64,000 bases of DNA from Sedimenticola_A sp040506895 (GCA_040506895.1 JBEVVY010000001.1:2341116-2405115), one strand, 5' to 3'; positions 27,591-36,651 are shown, counted from the stretch's first letter. Numbers and translations: made by a program. Notes: a model not told the origin generated them from the letters alone.

Positions 27591-29564
27591 ATGAAAAACT
27601 TGTGGAATCCGCAACAGGCCGCCCAGTACCAGACCGACCTTCAGCAGCGTGTCTACACCTCCAGGCTGCTGGGAGCCGATCCCTCGCTGGTTCTGCACGG
27701 CGGCGGCAACACCTCGGTGAAGATCACCGAGCACAACATTTTCGGGGAACCTGAAGAGATCCTCTACGTCAAAGGCTCAGGCTGGGACCTGGCCACCATC
27801 GAAGAGGCCGGTTTCACCCCCATCCGCATGGCACACCTGCTGAAACTGGCTGAACTGCCCGCCCTCTCGGACCTGCAGATGGTCAACGAGCTGAAGACCC
27901 AGCAGACTTTCGCCGGCGCCCCGACGGGATCCGTCGAATCGATCCTGCACGCGGCACTCCCCTTCAAATATGTCGACCACACCCATGCGGATGCCATCGT
28001 CACCATCACCAATACGGATGGCGGGGAAGCCAGGATACGTGAGATCTATGGCAACAGCGTGGTGATCATCCCCTACGTGATGCCCGGCTTCGACCTGGCC
28101 CGCCTGGTGGCCCGCCAGTTCGCGGAAGAGGCCGATGAGAATACCGTCGGCATGGTGCTGATGAACCATGGCATCTTCTCCTTCGGAGAGACCGCCAAAG
28201 AGGCCTACGACTCGATGATCGAACTGGTCGCAAAGGCCGAGCAGTACCTCGAGACAAAAGAGGCCTGGAAGATACCGCAACCTGCCGGCACCGGGGACAC
28301 AGCACCCTCCGGCGCAGAGATCGCCGGCCTGCGGAAAGCACTCTCGGAAACAGCGGGCACGCCTGTCATCCTCTCCTCAGACAGATCCGACAGCAGCATG
28401 GCCTTTTGCAGGCGGGCGGACCTGGAGACGATCACCCAGCAGGGCCCGGCAACACCGGATCATGTCATCCGCACGAAACGGGTACCCCTGGTGGGACGCG
28501 ACATCCCGGGCTACGCCGAGCAATACCGGCAATACTTCGAACGCAACGCGGACAATGCACGCACCGAAGTGACCATGCTCAACCCTGCCCCCCTGGTGAT
28601 ACTCGACCGCGAGCTGGGTATGCTCACCGCCGGTAAAAGCATCAAGGAGGCGGACATCAACGCCGACATCTACAGCCACACCATGGAGATCATCCAGCGG
28701 GCTGAAATGCTGGGCGGATGGAGGGCCCTCCCTGAGCAGGAGATCTTCGACCTGGAGTACTGGGAACTGGAGCAGGCCAAGCTCAGGAAAGGCGGAACCC
28801 CGCCTGAGTTCCAGGGCGAAGTGGCCCTGGTGACCGGCGCCGCCTCCGGCATCGGCAAGGCCTGTGTCGACTCCCTGCTGGCCCGCGGGGCGGCGGTGGT
28901 CGGGCTGGACATGAACCCGGAGATATCATCCCTCTACGAGACATCCGCCTTCCTCGGCCTGCCGTGCGACGTGACTGACCGTGACGCACTCCAACAGGCA
29001 CTTGAACAGACCGTTGCCAGGTTTGGCGGGCTGGATATGCTGATACTCAACGCCGGCATGTTCCCGGGCGGAACACGCATCGCCGAACTGGAGGATGAGA
29101 CCTGGCACAAGGTGATGACGGTCAACCTGGATGCCAACCTGGACCTGATGCGCAGAAGCCACCCCCTGCTCAAGCTCGCTCCGCGCAACGGACGGGTGGT
29201 GGTGATCGGCTCCAAGAACGTCCCCGCCCCGGGACCCGGCGCCGCTGCCTACTCGGCATCCAAGGCGGCCCTCAACCAGCTGGCCCGAATCGCCGCCATG
29301 GAGTGGGGAGCCGACGGCATCCGCATCAACACCCTGCACCCCGACGCCGTCTTCGACACCGGCCTCTGGACCGAGGAGGTGCTCCAGGCAAGGGCGGCAC
29401 ACTACGGCATGACGGTGGAGGCCTACAAGACCAAGAATGTCCTCAAGACCGAGGTCACCTCCCACGATGTGGCCGAACTGGCCGCCGCCATGTGTGGCCC
29501 GCTGTTCGCCAAGACCACCGCATCCCAGGTACCGGTGGACGGCGGCAACGACCGGGTCATCTGA
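27591..29564 (+). CDS. Bifunctional class II aldolase / short-chain dehydrogenase
   Basis: A 657-residue fusion. The N-terminal class II aldolase/adducin domain (about 20-260) has VLHGGGNTSVKITEHN, the metal-binding DHTHADAIVTI, and MNHGIFSFGETAKEAYDSM. The C-terminal SDR domain (about 400-655) has VALVTGAASGIGKACVDSLL, LILNAGMF and the catalytic YSASKAALNQLARI, ending with VPVDGGNDRVI. Such fusions are annotated as rhamnulose-1-phosphate aldolase/alcohol dehydrogenase-like, joining aldol cleavage to oxidation of the lactaldehyde-type product. No rhamnose or fucose kinase, isomerase or transporter is nearby, so the substrate is unknown. It stands alone with a bidirectional terminator after it. 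Confidence 0.87.
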   Translation: MKNLWNPQQAAQYQTDLQQRVYTSRLLGADPSLVLHGGGNTSVKITEHNIFGEPEEILYVKGSGWDLATIEEAGFTPIRMAHLLKLAELPALSDLQMVNELKTQQTFAGAPTGSVESILHAALPFKYVDHTHADAIVTITNTDGGEARIREIYGNSVVIIPYVMPGFDLARLVARQFAEEADENTVGMVLMNHGIFSFGETAKEAYDSMIELVAKAEQYLETKEAWKIPQPAGTGDTAPSGAEIAGLRKALSETAGTPVILSSDRSDSSMAFCRRADLETITQQGPATPDHVIRTKRVPLVGRDIPGYAEQYRQYFERNADNARTEVTMLNPAPLVILDRELGMLTAGKSIKEADINADIYSHTMEIIQRAEMLGGWRALPEQEIFDLEYWELEQAKLRKGGTPPEFQGEVALVTGAASGIGKACVDSLLARGAAVVGLDMNPEISSLYETSAFLGLPCDVTDRDALQQALEQTVARFGGLDMLILNAGMFPGGTRIAELEDETWHKVMTVNLDANLDLMRRSHPLLKLAPRNGRVVVIGSKNVPAPGPGAAAYSASKAALNQLARIAAMEWGADGIRINTLHPDAVFDTGLWTEEVLQARAAHYGMTVEAYKTKNVLKTEVTSHDVAELAAAMCGPLFAKTTASQVPVDGGNDRVI

Positions 29565-29596
29565 TTGAAGCCGCTCCCGGTACGGCACTGAAAAAG

Positions 29597-29624
29597 AAAA
29601 GGCCCGGCGATTGCCGGGCCTTTT
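29597..29624. terminator. Bidirectional intrinsic terminator between aldolase fusion and groEL
   Basis: A perfect 12-bp stem (AAAAGGCCCGGC / GCCGGGCCTTTT) with a 4-base loop. A T-run is present on both strands, so it can stop transcription from both converging genes. Confidence 0.88.
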
Positions 29625-29650
29625 CGTTAACGCCAGGGCGTCGGGGGCAA

Positions 29651-31300
29651 TTACATCATGCCGCCCATGCCACCCATGCCACCCATGCCGCCCATGTCAG
29701 GTGCCGGCGCTGCGCCACCCTCCTGAGGCTCCTCGGCAACCATGGCTTCGGTGGTGATCATCAGGCCGGCCACGGAAGCAGCGTTCTGCAGCGCGGAGCG
29801 GGTCACCTTGGTGGGATCCAGGATACCCATCTCGACCATGTCACCGTACTCGCCGTTGCCTGCGTTGAAGCCGAAGTTGCCTTCACCCTCTTCAACCTTG
29901 TTCAGCACAACGGAAGCCTCGCCACCGGCGTTGGAGACGATCTGGCGCAGGGGCTCTTCCATGGAGCGGCAGGCGATGCTGATGCCGACATCCTGGTCGT
30001 GGTTGTCACCGGTCAGTTCGCCGACGGAGAGCAGGGCACGAACCAGTGCAACACCACCGCCGGGAACGATACCCTCTTCAACCGCAGCACGGGTTGCATG
30101 CAGGGCGTCTTCAACACGGGCCTTCTTCTCTTTCATCTCGACTTCGGTAGCGGCACCGACCTTGATCACGGCAACACCGCCGGCCAGCTTGGCAACACGC
30201 TCCTGCAGCTTCTCGCGGTCGTAATCGGAGGAGGTCTCCTCGATCTGGGCGCGGATCTGCTCGACGCGGGCCTTGATGTCGTTCTCGGCACCGGCACCGT
30301 CGATGATGGTGGTCTCTTCCTTGGAGATCTGGATCTTCTTGGCGGTACCCAGCTCGTTCAGGGTCGCCTTCTCCAGGCTCAGACCGACCTCTTCGGAGAT
30401 CACGGTACCACCGGTCAGGATGGCGATATCCTGCAGCATGGCCTTGCGACGGTCACCGAAGCCGGGCGCCTTCACGGCGCAGACCTTCACGATACCGCGG
30501 ATGTTGTTCACAACCAGGGTCGCCAGGGCTTCACCTTCCACGTCCTCTGCGATGATCAGCAGGGGCTTGCCGGCCTTGGCCACGCCTTCCAGCACGGGCA
30601 GCAGGTCGCGGATGTTGGAGATCTTCTTGTCGTGCAGCAGCACGAAGGGGTCTTCCAGGTCAGCAGTCATCGCCTGCTGGTTGTTGACGAAGTAGGGGGA
30701 GAGGTAGCCGCGATCGAACTGCATACCCTCAACCACGTCCAGCTCGTTCTCGAGGGCGGAACCCTCTTCAACGGTGATCACACCCTCTTTGCCAACCTTG
30801 GTCATCGCCTCGGCGATGATGTCACCGATGTTGGTGTCGGAGTTGGCGGAGATGGTGCCAACCTGGGCGATCTCCTTGTCGTCGGAGCAGGGCTTGGACA
30901 TGTTGCGCAGTTCGGCAACAGCCGCCTCGACAGCCTTGTCCATGCCACGCTTCAGATCCATGGGGTTCATGCCGGCGGCAACGGCCTTCAGACCTTCGCG
31001 CACCATGGCCTGGGCCAGAACGGTTGCAGTGGTGGTACCGTCACCGGCCACGTCGGAGGTCTGAGAGGAGACCTCTTTAACCATCTGGGCACCCATGTTC
31101 TCGAACTTGTCGGAGAGCTCGATCTCCTTGGCGACGGAGACACCATCTTTGGTGATGGTAGGAGCGCCGAAGGCCTTCTCCAGTACCACGTTGCGGCCCT
31201 TGGGACCCAGGGTGGTCTTGACCGCGTTGGCCAGTACGTTCACACCGGCCAGCATTCTCTGGCGGGCGTCATCACCAAACTTCACTTCTTTTGCAGACAT
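29651..31300 (-). CDS. groEL: 60 kDa chaperonin GroEL
   Basis: A 549-residue type I chaperonin that forms the double-ring folding chamber with GroES. The N-terminus MSAKEVKFGDDARQRMLAGV, the ATP-binding AGDGTTTATVLAQ (about 86-98), the signature AAVEEGIVPGGGVALVRAL (about 405-423) and the GGM repeat tail are all present. It is the second gene of the groES-groEL operon (53-bp gap). A perfect CIRCE element upstream of groES points to HrcA control. The long plus-strand open frame (29303-31330) is an antisense shadow produced by GC-rich codons. Confidence 0.98.
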   Translation of the reverse strand: MSAKEVKFGDDARQRMLAGVNVLANAVKTTLGPKGRNVVLEKAFGAPTITKDGVSVAKEIELSDKFENMGAQMVKEVSSQTSDVAGDGTTTATVLAQAMVREGLKAVAAGMNPMDLKRGMDKAVEAAVAELRNMSKPCSDDKEIAQVGTISANSDTNIGDIIAEAMTKVGKEGVITVEEGSALENELDVVEGMQFDRGYLSPYFVNNQQAMTADLEDPFVLLHDKKISNIRDLLPVLEGVAKAGKPLLIIAEDVEGEALATLVVNNIRGIVKVCAVKAPGFGDRRKAMLQDIAILTGGTVISEEVGLSLEKATLNELGTAKKIQISKEETTIIDGAGAENDIKARVEQIRAQIEETSSDYDREKLQERVAKLAGGVAVIKVGAATEVEMKEKKARVEDALHATRAAVEEGIVPGGGVALVRALLSVGELTGDNHDQDVGISIACRSMEEPLRQIVSNAGGEASVVLNKVEEGEGNFGFNAGNGEYGDMVEMGILDPTKVTRSALQNAASVAGLMITTEAMVAEEPQEGGAAPAPDMGGMGGMGGMGGMM

Positions 31301-31353
31301 TTCGCTTGTTCCTTAGAAATTCAGAGTTGAATATTCGTTTATCGACCGAAGGC

Positions 31354-31644
31354 TCAGCCCTCGATGACACCCATGATGTCTTCTTCGCGCATGACCAGGA
31401 CTTCGTCGTCACCGATCTTCACTTCGTTGCCGGAGTACTTGCCGAACAGCACCTTGTCGCCGACCTTGACGTCCAGGGGACGGACATCGCCATTGTTCAG
31501 CATCTTGCCGTTACCCACGGCGATCACCTCACCCTGGGCGGGCTTTTCGGTTGCACTGTCGGGCAGCACGATGCCACCGGCGCTGGTGCGCTCTTCTTCC
31601 ATACGACGGATGACCACGCGGTCGTGCAGCGGACGAATGTTCAT
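31354..31644 (-). CDS. groES: 10 kDa co-chaperonin GroES
   Basis: A 96-residue co-chaperonin that caps the GroEL ring. It begins MNIRPLHDRVVIRRMEEERT, has the mobile loop SAGGIVLPDSATEKPAQGEV (about 21-40) and ends VLVMREEDIMGVIEG. A good ribosome site (AGGAGA) lies about nine bases before the ATG at 31644. It is the first gene of groESL, with the promoter and CIRCE site about 65-115 bp upstream. Confidence 0.98.
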   Translation of the reverse strand: MNIRPLHDRVVIRRMEEERTSAGGIVLPDSATEKPAQGEVIAVGNGKMLNNGDVRPLDVKVGDKVLFGKYSGNEVKIGDDEVLVMREEDIMGVIEG

Positions 31645-31707
31645 CTACTGATCTCTCCTAAATTCGATGTTAATAAAATGACTATTTATTCGTTATCCGG
31701 GGTATTG

Positions 31708-31761
31708 TTAGCACTCACCCTGACTGAGTGCTAATAATAGGGTCAAACTTTGGAGAGTCAA
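31708..31761 (-). promoter_or_regulatory. Sigma-70 promoter with CIRCE operator for groESL
   Basis: The CIRCE inverted repeat TTAGCACTC-N9-GAGTGCTAA is perfect at 31708-31734. On the minus strand a -35 TTGACT (31761-31756) and -10 TATTAT (31739-31734) are spaced by 16 bp and lead directly into CIRCE, so bound HrcA would cover the start point. No separate sigma-32 promoter was found. Confidence 0.9.
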
Positions 31762-31796
31762 GGGGTGAGGCCGAAATCCGCCCCGGGAAAGGGCAT

Positions 31797-32837
31797 TCAG
31801 GGGGTATCGCCATCCCTCAGATGGTCGTCGTAGCGCTCCATCAGGTAACAGAGGCAGTCCTGGCGCACCACCCGCTCATCCCGGGTCAGCATGGAGGGCA
31901 TCACCGGCAGCCTCAGGCGCAGGTCGCCACCTTCCACCTCGAAATAGCGGTCGGTCACATCCCGCCCCTGCTCGTCCCGGGCCTCGATGCCGGGACTGCC
32001 CGGCAGCATCACCCTGCCGAGACGGGTACCCCGGGTCAGCTCCCTGAAATTGAACAGCTCCAGGTCCTCGTCGAAGCGCAGATCGGTTTCGCTGCTGCCG
32101 AAGCCAAAACTCACCTCCTCGTTCACCTTCACCACCGCCACGGTGTGAAACAGGTCGACATCGTGCTCCGAAACCGGGTGCCGGGGGAAATCCGAAAGGT
32201 GCAGGCAGGCGTCGAGAAACTCCCGGGCATGCTCCACGCCGTGGGCCTGTCCCGGTCGGCCACACTCCAGGGTCACCGCCGGGCAGTGCTTGGACATGGC
32301 CAGGGACTGCACACCGCAGGGGCGTATGAAATAGACCACGGTGCGGCTGAACATGGCGGCCAGGTGGAGAAACCGGTTATCGATGACATTGACGCAGGCG
32401 TAGTGGGGATTGAGACCGGTGTTGTTGTGGATATCCACGCTGGCGAATACTCCCCGCTCCAGCACGATCTCCACCACCCGGGCCATCATATCGTGCTCCT
32501 GACCCGAGGCGTTCTCACAGCCCGGCCAGACCCGGTTGTAGTCCGGCTGTCCGTCGAGCCGCCTCAGCCCCCGGGATGCAGCCGCCACGTTGCCTATAAA
32601 GAGACTCACGGAACGGGGCAGCGGACCGTGTCGGCTGCCCTCGCCGTAAGTACCGAGCAGCTGGCGCACCGCCTCCCACCCGGTGGGCTCGTTACCGTGC
32701 ATCAGCACCGATACGAACAGCGCCGGCTGGCGCGCCCCCTCAAGGTGGATCAGGGTCGGCCCGCCCAGCACCCTCTCCAGCTCGTGGGACTCCAGCTCAA
32801 GCAAACCCTCGGGAAGATGATCCAACTCCTTCAACAT
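31797..32837 (-). CDS. Succinylglutamate desuccinylase/aspartoacylase family protein
   Basis: A 346-residue zinc hydrolase of the AstE/ASPA (M14-like) family. The zinc ligands are in SVLMHGNEPTGWEAVRQLL (His and Glu near residues 48-51), with a third His in the SVDIHNNTGLNPHYA segment near 133. The N-terminal catalytic domain is followed by a beta-rich C-terminal domain, normal for the family. True AstE enzymes sit in ast operons; none is seen here, so the substrate is open. It lies downstream of, and on the same strand as, the GCS2-family ligase gene, separated from it by a hairpin repeat. Confidence 0.82.
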   Translation of the reverse strand: MLKELDHLPEGLLELESHELERVLGGPTLIHLEGARQPALFVSVLMHGNEPTGWEAVRQLLGTYGEGSRHGPLPRSVSLFIGNVAAASRGLRRLDGQPDYNRVWPGCENASGQEHDMMARVVEIVLERGVFASVDIHNNTGLNPHYACVNVIDNRFLHLAAMFSRTVVYFIRPCGVQSLAMSKHCPAVTLECGRPGQAHGVEHAREFLDACLHLSDFPRHPVSEHDVDLFHTVAVVKVNEEVSFGFGSSETDLRFDEDLELFNFRELTRGTRLGRVMLPGSPGIEARDEQGRDVTDRYFEVEGGDLRLRLPVMPSMLTRDERVVRQDCLCYLMERYDDHLRDGDTP

Positions 32838-32923
32838 ACTTCTTTCAACACCCCACTAATAAATCATCAACGAAAAACAAAACTCCCCCTGATCAGAGTC
32901 GATTTGTCAGGATTGTTTGAGTA

Positions 32924-33021
32924 ATTGATGCACCTGATCAGCAAGGTGTCGGCAGCAGGGATGCTGCCGCCAAGCCTACAGGGATGTATCCACGGCGTCC
33001 TTGCTGATCAGGTGCATCAAT
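32924..33021. repeat. Structured intergenic repeat with 23-bp perfect inverted arms
   Basis: The left arm at 32924-32946 (starting ATTGATGCACCTGATCAG) is the exact reverse complement of the right arm at 32999-33021. The 52-bp interior holds a second hairpin (GGCAGCA at 32951, TGCTGCC at 32962) and the text CCTACAGGGATGTATCCACG. The interior resembles a dispersed intergenic repeat known to me from many gammaproteobacterial genomes, but I cannot search for copies. It begins six bases after the 3' end of the GCS2-family gene and may act as a 3' stabiliser or terminator, or be a MITE-like element. Confidence 0.75.
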
Positions 33022-33026
33022 ACCAA

Positions 33027-34445
33027 CTAAATACCCCACTCATGTACCGGCCGCCCCGACGCCTGCCGCTCCAGGTAAGCCTCGGTCAGCCCCCTCATAT
33101 CCCTGCCATGCGCCGCCACCCAGGCACGCTGCCATACCGCGCCGGTCTGCCCGGAATTGAGCCGGCGCTCAACGATACCCAGCCAACGCTCTATTTCCGG
33201 GGGCTCGATACCAAGGGCCTCCAGGCCCTGCCTGGCAAGGCCGTGCAACAGCTCTTCACACAACACACCGAGCACACCCCGCCTGCCATCCAGCCACTGG
33301 ACCTCGGCATGCAGACCAAAACGGGCTGCATTGTAGAAGTTATCCCGCGCCTGTTCATAAGGCAGATGCCCCTCCGGCGGATCCTCCATGGCGGCCAGGG
33401 CATGCACCGCACCGAAATAGAATGCCGCATTGGCCATGCAGTCATCCACCGTCGGACCGGCGGGAACCACCCGGTGCTCGATGCGCAGGTGGGGTACTCC
33501 CTGGTCATTGAAGCCTACCAGCGGACGGTTCCAGCGCCAGATCGTGCCGTTGTGCAGCCGCAGGTGGGCAAAACGCTCCTCGGGTTCATCCATCAGTCGC
33601 GGCAGAAGTACGGGGTAGCGTTCACAATTGGCCTCGAAGAGCTCCATGATGGAGTGCTCCAGGTAGCGCACTCCGAAGGTCACCCGCTTGGTCAGCTCCG
33701 ACTGCCCGACATACACCGCCTGCTCGAAGAGCGGAATACGCGTCTCGTCCCACAGGTCGACGCCGAACAGGTAGGGCGAGTTGGCACTCAGCGCCACCAT
33801 GGGCGCCGAGAGAATCTTCGCCGCATTGTAGAAACGCACCGCCTTGTCGACGTCCACCTTGAGATGGATCTGGAACGAGGTGGTGGCCGACTCCAGCATC
33901 ACATCCTCGTGCACGAAACTGAGCCGTTCACGACCATCTATATCCATACTCAGCGGCTTGCCACCCCTCAGCTTGAAAAGCTGTTCGTCCAGTGCCTTGT
34001 AGCGCTTCAGGGGCGACATGTTCTGCGGATTGAGATGATCCTCGGTCACCGTGGGGAGTATCCCGATCATCGCCAGTCGCGCCCCGTGCTCATCCGCCAG
34101 GGCATTGCAACTGCTCCAGGTACGCTTCAGGTCATTGGCCAGGCAGGAGAGCGCATCCCCGGCAAGGGTGACCGGGTGACCGTTGAGTTCCAGGTTGAAC
34201 TTGGCCAGCTCCGGCACCACCAGGGGACTGTTGATCTTCTCCAGGCAACGGTCATTTATGGGGGCGGGCTCGGCAGCCTCATCCACCAGCCAGGCCTCGA
34301 GTTCGAATCCACCGACATGGTCCGAGCGGGGAAAAGCGCCGCCCCTGAGCCATTCGCCCAGCAGCACCGTCTCGCGTTTCAGACGCTCGCTGAAAGCGAT
34401 GAAATCCTCTTCACTGAACCGGCTGTCGGCGATCTCCTGCCCCAT
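33027..34445 (-). CDS. Glutamate-cysteine ligase family protein (GCS2)
   Basis: A 472-residue carboxylate-amine ligase of the GCS2 family (PF04107), likely forming gamma-glutamylcysteine for glutathione. It shows GFELEAWLVDEAAEPAPIN near residue 45 (glutamate/metal site), KFNLELNGHPVTL near 80, ATTSFQIHLKVDVDKAVRFYNAA near 185 and LRIEHRVVPAGPTVDDCMANAAF near 320. This is the proteobacterial long form rather than E. coli GshA. No gshB is adjacent. A neighbouring MurU-like gene lies 42 bp upstream on the same strand. The identity as a true gamma-glutamylcysteine synthetase is probable but not proven. Confidence 0.8.
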   Translation of the reverse strand: MGQEIADSRFSEEDFIAFSERLKRETVLLGEWLRGGAFPRSDHVGGFELEAWLVDEAAEPAPINDRCLEKINSPLVVPELAKFNLELNGHPVTLAGDALSCLANDLKRTWSSCNALADEHGARLAMIGILPTVTEDHLNPQNMSPLKRYKALDEQLFKLRGGKPLSMDIDGRERLSFVHEDVMLESATTSFQIHLKVDVDKAVRFYNAAKILSAPMVALSANSPYLFGVDLWDETRIPLFEQAVYVGQSELTKRVTFGVRYLEHSIMELFEANCERYPVLLPRLMDEPEERFAHLRLHNGTIWRWNRPLVGFNDQGVPHLRIEHRVVPAGPTVDDCMANAAFYFGAVHALAAMEDPPEGHLPYEQARDNFYNAARFGLHAEVQWLDGRRGVLGVLCEELLHGLARQGLEALGIEPPEIERWLGIVERRLNSGQTGAVWQRAWVAAHGRDMRGLTEAYLERQASGRPVHEWGI

Positions 34446-34487
34446 ACCGATCTCTCTCCCTATCAGGTGTTCAACCCTATCAGGTGT

Positions 34488-35171
34488 TCAGCCCTGCAAC
34501 CGTCGGGCCACCTCGTCCAAGCGTTCCGGCGTACCTACATCCACCCACGCCCCCCGGAAAAATTCACCACTCACCTTTCCCGTCTCCATCGCCTTGCGCA
34601 GGAGAGGGGCCAGCTTGAACTTGCCGCCACTGCATCCCTCGAACAGCTCCGGCCGGTAGACGCCGATCCCGCTGAAGGTGAAACGCGTCCCCGTCCCATC
34701 GTGTACATCCTCACCGTCCAGCACAAAGTCACCCTCAGGGTGATGCGGCGGGTTGTCGATCAGAACCAGGTGAGCCAGCCTCCCGGGCGGGCAGCCTATC
34801 CTAGTGAAATCATAGTCGCTCCAGACATCTCCGTTGACCACCAGGAATGGATCCTCTCCGAGAAGCGGCAGCGCATTGAAGATACCCCCTCCCGTCTCCA
34901 GGGCCCCTGCAGGCTCCTCGGAGTAACGTATGGAAGCGCCATATCGGCTGCCGTCGCCCAGGTACTCCTCGATCTGGTCGCCCAGGTGGGCATGGTTGAT
35001 CACCAGCTCGGTAATGCCCGCACGCACCAGGGACTCGATGTGATACTCGATGAGCGGCTTGCCGGCCGCTTTCAGGAGCGGTTTTGGGGTGTGATCGGTA
35101 AGCGGCCGCATACGCTCACCGCGACCGGCCGCCAGAATCATCGCCTTTGCAGGCCTATCTCTCAGTTCCAT
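34488..35171 (-). CDS. murU: Nucleotidyltransferase, MurU-like (N-acetylmuramate-1-phosphate uridylyltransferase)
   Basis: A 227-residue sugar nucleotidyltransferase. The nucleotide-binding signature is AMILAAGRGERMRPLTDHTPKPLL near the N-terminus, followed by VVNGDVWSDYDFTRIG (metal site, about 100). The short size and the TPKPLL signature match MurU of the peptidoglycan recycling bypass, which makes UDP-MurNAc; a glucose-1-phosphate thymidylyltransferase-like enzyme is the alternative. The ATG at 35171 is preferred over one at 35210, which would extend into the rho terminator. No amgK kinase is seen next to it. Confidence 0.78.
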   Translation of the reverse strand: MELRDRPAKAMILAAGRGERMRPLTDHTPKPLLKAAGKPLIEYHIESLVRAGITELVINHAHLGDQIEEYLGDGSRYGASIRYSEEPAGALETGGGIFNALPLLGEDPFLVVNGDVWSDYDFTRIGCPPGRLAHLVLIDNPPHHPEGDFVLDGEDVHDGTGTRFTFSGIGVYRPELFEGCSGGKFKLAPLLRKAMETGKVSGEFFRGAWVDVGTPERLDEVARRLQG

Positions 35172-35198
35172 GGCGACAATCTTACCTCCCCGAAAAGC

Positions 35199-35231
35199 AA
35201 AAAGCCGCAACCCGGTGGGGCGCGGCTTTCT
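35199..35231 (-). terminator. Intrinsic terminator of rho
   Basis: An 8-bp stem (AAAGCCGC at 35201-35208, GCGGCTTT at 35222-35229) with a GC-rich loop that can pair further (CCC/GGG). On the minus strand it is followed by a T-rich tail, just downstream of the rho stop codon. Confidence 0.78.
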
Positions 35232-35252
35232 GTTTCGGAGAACCAGGTCCGA

Positions 35253-36512
35253 TCAGCGCTTCATGGCATCGAAGAACTCGTTATTGGTCTTGGTCACCTT
35301 GAGCTTGTCGAACAGGAACTCCATCGCTGCGATCTCATCCATGGGATGGAGTATCTTGCGCAGGATCCACATCTTCTGAAGATCGTCCTGTTTCATCAAC
35401 AGGTCCTCGCGACGGGTACCGGAGCGGTTGATGTTGATTGCGGGGAAGATACGCTTCTCCGCCACCCGGCGATCCAGGTGCACCTCCATGTTACCGGTGC
35501 CCTTGAACTCCTCGTAGATCACGTCATCCATGCGCGAACCGGTATCCACCAGCGCGGTGGCGAGAATCGTCAGCGAGCCGCCCTCCTCGACGTTACGCGC
35601 GGCACCGAAGAAACGCTTCGGACGGTGCAGGGCATTTGCGTCGACACCACCGGTCAGCACCTTGCCGGACGACGGGATAACCGTGTTATAGGCGCGTGCG
35701 AGGCGGGTGATGGAGTCGAGAAGGATAACGACATCCTTCTTGTGCTCAACCAGGCGCTTCGCCTTTTCGATAACCATGTCGGCCACCTGGACGTGACGCG
35801 CCGCCGGCTCGTCGAAAGTTGAAGAGATGACCTCGGCGTCCCTTACAGAGCGCGCCATCTCGGTAACCTCCTCAGGTCGCTCATCGATAAGCAGCACAAT
35901 GAGGTAGCACTCAGGATGATTGCTCGCAATACTCTGCGCGATGTTCTGCATCAGCATCGTCTTACCCGCCTTGGGGGGTGAGACGATAAGGCCACGCTGA
36001 CCCTTGCCGACCGGTGCAACCAGTTCGATAGTGCGTGCCGTGATGTCCTCCGTACTGCCATTACCCAGCTCGAGGTTGAACTTTTCGTTGGCGAACAGCG
36101 GCGTGAAGTTCTCGAACAGGATCTTGTTCTTGGCGTTTTCCGGCTTGTCATAGTTGATCTCGCTGACCTTCAGCAGCGCAAAATAGCGCTCACTGTCCTT
36201 GGGCGGGCGGATCTTGCCGGAGATGGTATCGCCGGTACGCAGGTTGAAGCGTCGGATCTGGCTGGGTGAGACGTAGATATCATCGGGTCCGGCCAGGTAG
36301 GAGCTGTCAGCTGAACGCAGGAAACCGAAACCGTCCTGCAGAATCTCCAGTACGCCATCACCGTAGATATCTTCACCTTTTTTGGCGTGCGCCTTGAGGA
36401 TGGCGAAAATCAGGTCCTGCTTGCGGGACCGGGCCATGCCCTCAATCTTCATGGATTGGGCCAGTTCGACCAGCTCTGCAGCCGGCATCTTTTTCAGTTC
36501 GGTGAGATTCAT
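35253..36512 (-). CDS. rho: Transcription termination factor Rho
   Basis: A 419-residue hexameric RNA helicase that ends transcription. The N-terminal domain (MNLTELKKMPAAELVELAQS), the RNA-binding cold-shock-like domain (GVLEILQDGFGFLRS, about 55-70) and the ATPase core with Walker A VSPPKAGKTMLMQNIA (about 177-190), Walker B VVILLDSITRLARAYN (about 262) and the Q/R loops are all present. Length equals E. coli Rho (419). The gene has its own promoter and a leader of about 130 bases, in keeping with autoregulation known for rho. It lies downstream of trxA, the conserved order. Confidence 0.98.
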   Translation of the reverse strand: MNLTELKKMPAAELVELAQSMKIEGMARSRKQDLIFAILKAHAKKGEDIYGDGVLEILQDGFGFLRSADSSYLAGPDDIYVSPSQIRRFNLRTGDTISGKIRPPKDSERYFALLKVSEINYDKPENAKNKILFENFTPLFANEKFNLELGNGSTEDITARTIELVAPVGKGQRGLIVSPPKAGKTMLMQNIAQSIASNHPECYLIVLLIDERPEEVTEMARSVRDAEVISSTFDEPAARHVQVADMVIEKAKRLVEHKKDVVILLDSITRLARAYNTVIPSSGKVLTGGVDANALHRPKRFFGAARNVEEGGSLTILATALVDTGSRMDDVIYEEFKGTGNMEVHLDRRVAEKRIFPAININRSGTRREDLLMKQDDLQKMWILRKILHPMDEIAAMEFLFDKLKVTKTNNEFFDAMKR

Positions 36513-36651
36513 GATGTTTTTATTGCGGTTTGGAAAAGGAACAACGGACGGAGAGGTCCGTAGGGGTGGAGGTTAGTTTGGATTTAAAAAGCGACTCGCT
36601 ATGGATGTCTATTTGGGAAAACGGCGCTCGCGGGAGTGCCTACAGTAAAGG

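Noticed and set aside
29303..31330. A 675-codon plus-strand open frame
   Set aside because: It is antisense to groEL and the end of the aldolase fusion; the protein is low-complexity (His, Gly, Asp, Leu) with no family, a shadow of biased codon use.
32925..35822. A 965-codon plus-strand open frame
   Set aside because: It is antisense to the GCS2-family, MurU-like and rho genes, whose minus-strand products match known families throughout.
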